5,904 bases of DNA from an uncultured Collinsella sp. Lineage in GTDB: Bacteria > Actinomycetota > Coriobacteriia > Coriobacteriales > Coriobacteriaceae. Shown piece by piece: positions 5,739 to 5,904 of the stretch. A program made the position numbers and the translations under genes. Every line of letters starts with the position of its first letter. Position 1 is the stretch's first letter. The notes beneath the pieces were generated by a model. The model was given only the letters and a program-made list of their open reading frames with translations, was not told the DNA's origin and did no database searches. The DNA lies in NCBI GenBank assembly GCA_902465465.1, contig CABQNF010000069.1:1-5904 (forward strand). The letters are read 5' to 3'.

Positions 5739-5904
5739 TTAGTAGTCGAACTGGTGATAGTAACGACGGTAGTTGAGGTTGTGCTTGGTGACCGTCTCGT
5801 AGTAAGCGGCAAGGCGATCGGTGATCAGCGAGGAAAGGATCCACGGAGACACGATGACGCGGAACTCGTCGTCAAGGCCGGGGATCGCGAACTCGGCGGT
5901 GTCG
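5739..5904 (-). CDS. SIS-domain sugar-amine 6-phosphate deglycase-like protein, C-terminal part (cut by window edge)
   Basis: Only the last 54 residues are present; the gene starts beyond the right edge. The fragment runs from DTAEFAIPGLDDEFRVIVSP to a TAA at 5739 and ends with HNLNYRRYYHQFDY. The combination of a 'SPWILSSLITDRLAAYYE' helix and a terminal H-x-L-x2-RRYY-x3-Y tail resembles the C-terminus of FrlB/Gfr-type SIS deglycases (fructoselysine or glucoselysine 6-phosphate deglycase). These split a phosphorylated Amadori compound into glucose 6-phosphate and the free amine. The SIS domain itself and its active site are outside the window. The call rests on the tail and on the adjacent mannose-type PTS and FrlC-like epimerase. 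Another SIS sugar isomerase or deaminase is possible. Confidence 0.7.
   Translation of the reverse strand, partial: DTAEFAIPGLDDEFRVIVSPWILSSLITDRLAAYYETVTKHNLNYRRYYHQFDY

Noticed and set aside
1..5904. CRISPR arrays, insertion sequences, tRNA or rRNA genes
   Set aside because: No regularly spaced repeats, terminal inverted repeats with a transposase, or recognisable tRNA/rRNA sequence were seen on reading both strands.

Overview
The window is about 60% G+C and every gene I can support lies on the minus strand, so transcription runs from the right edge to the left. Two units are visible: the end of a sugar-uptake and catabolism operon (right and centre) and the start of a histidine biosynthesis operon (left). 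Protein style, G+C content, strong GGAGG-type ribosome sites and the HisZ-HisG arrangement suggest a gut actinobacterium of the Coriobacteriia, possibly Collinsella. That assignment is inference; there is no rRNA or other marker here.

Right to left, in transcription order, the first unit holds: the C-terminal 54 residues of a SIS-domain protein resembling FrlB/Gfr sugar-amine 6-phosphate deglycases (5739-5904, cut by the window edge); a strong terminator-like hairpin (5674-5703); the four subunits of a mannose-family PTS permease, IIA (5228-5644), IIB (4740-5210), IIC (3940-4731) and IID (3114-3950); a second terminator-like hairpin (3048-3081); and a FrlC-like sugar epimerase (2194-3030). 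Together they read as a system that imports and phosphorylates an Amadori-type sugar-amine such as fructoselysine or glucoselysine, epimerises variants of it, and cleaves it to hexose 6-phosphate plus the amine. The substrate is inferred from the gene set.

The most notable observation is in the IIB gene. Its reading frame, from a well-placed ATG at 5210, carries the phosphorylation-site motif and then meets an in-frame TGA at codon 28 (5127-5129). The downstream frame is intact for 128 more residues to a TAG. The TGA lies where I recall related IIB proteins having cysteine. A stem-loop with one bulged base on its 5' side follows at nearly the same distance from the UGA as in the E. coli fdhF SECIS. 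This is best explained as a candidate selenocysteine-containing PTS IIB. A point-mutated pseudogene or a sequencing error remains possible.

The second unit begins with a single 571-residue protein that fuses HisZ (a histidyl-tRNA-synthetase-like regulatory subunit) to short-form HisG (ATP phosphoribosyltransferase). It is followed by hisD (histidinol dehydrogenase), of which only the first 67 codons are present. A GC-rich hairpin (237-281) lies between them, and another palindrome (2065-2086) lies in the leader before hisZG. No gene-free stretch exceeds 170 bases, and I see no mobile element, CRISPR array, tRNA or rRNA.
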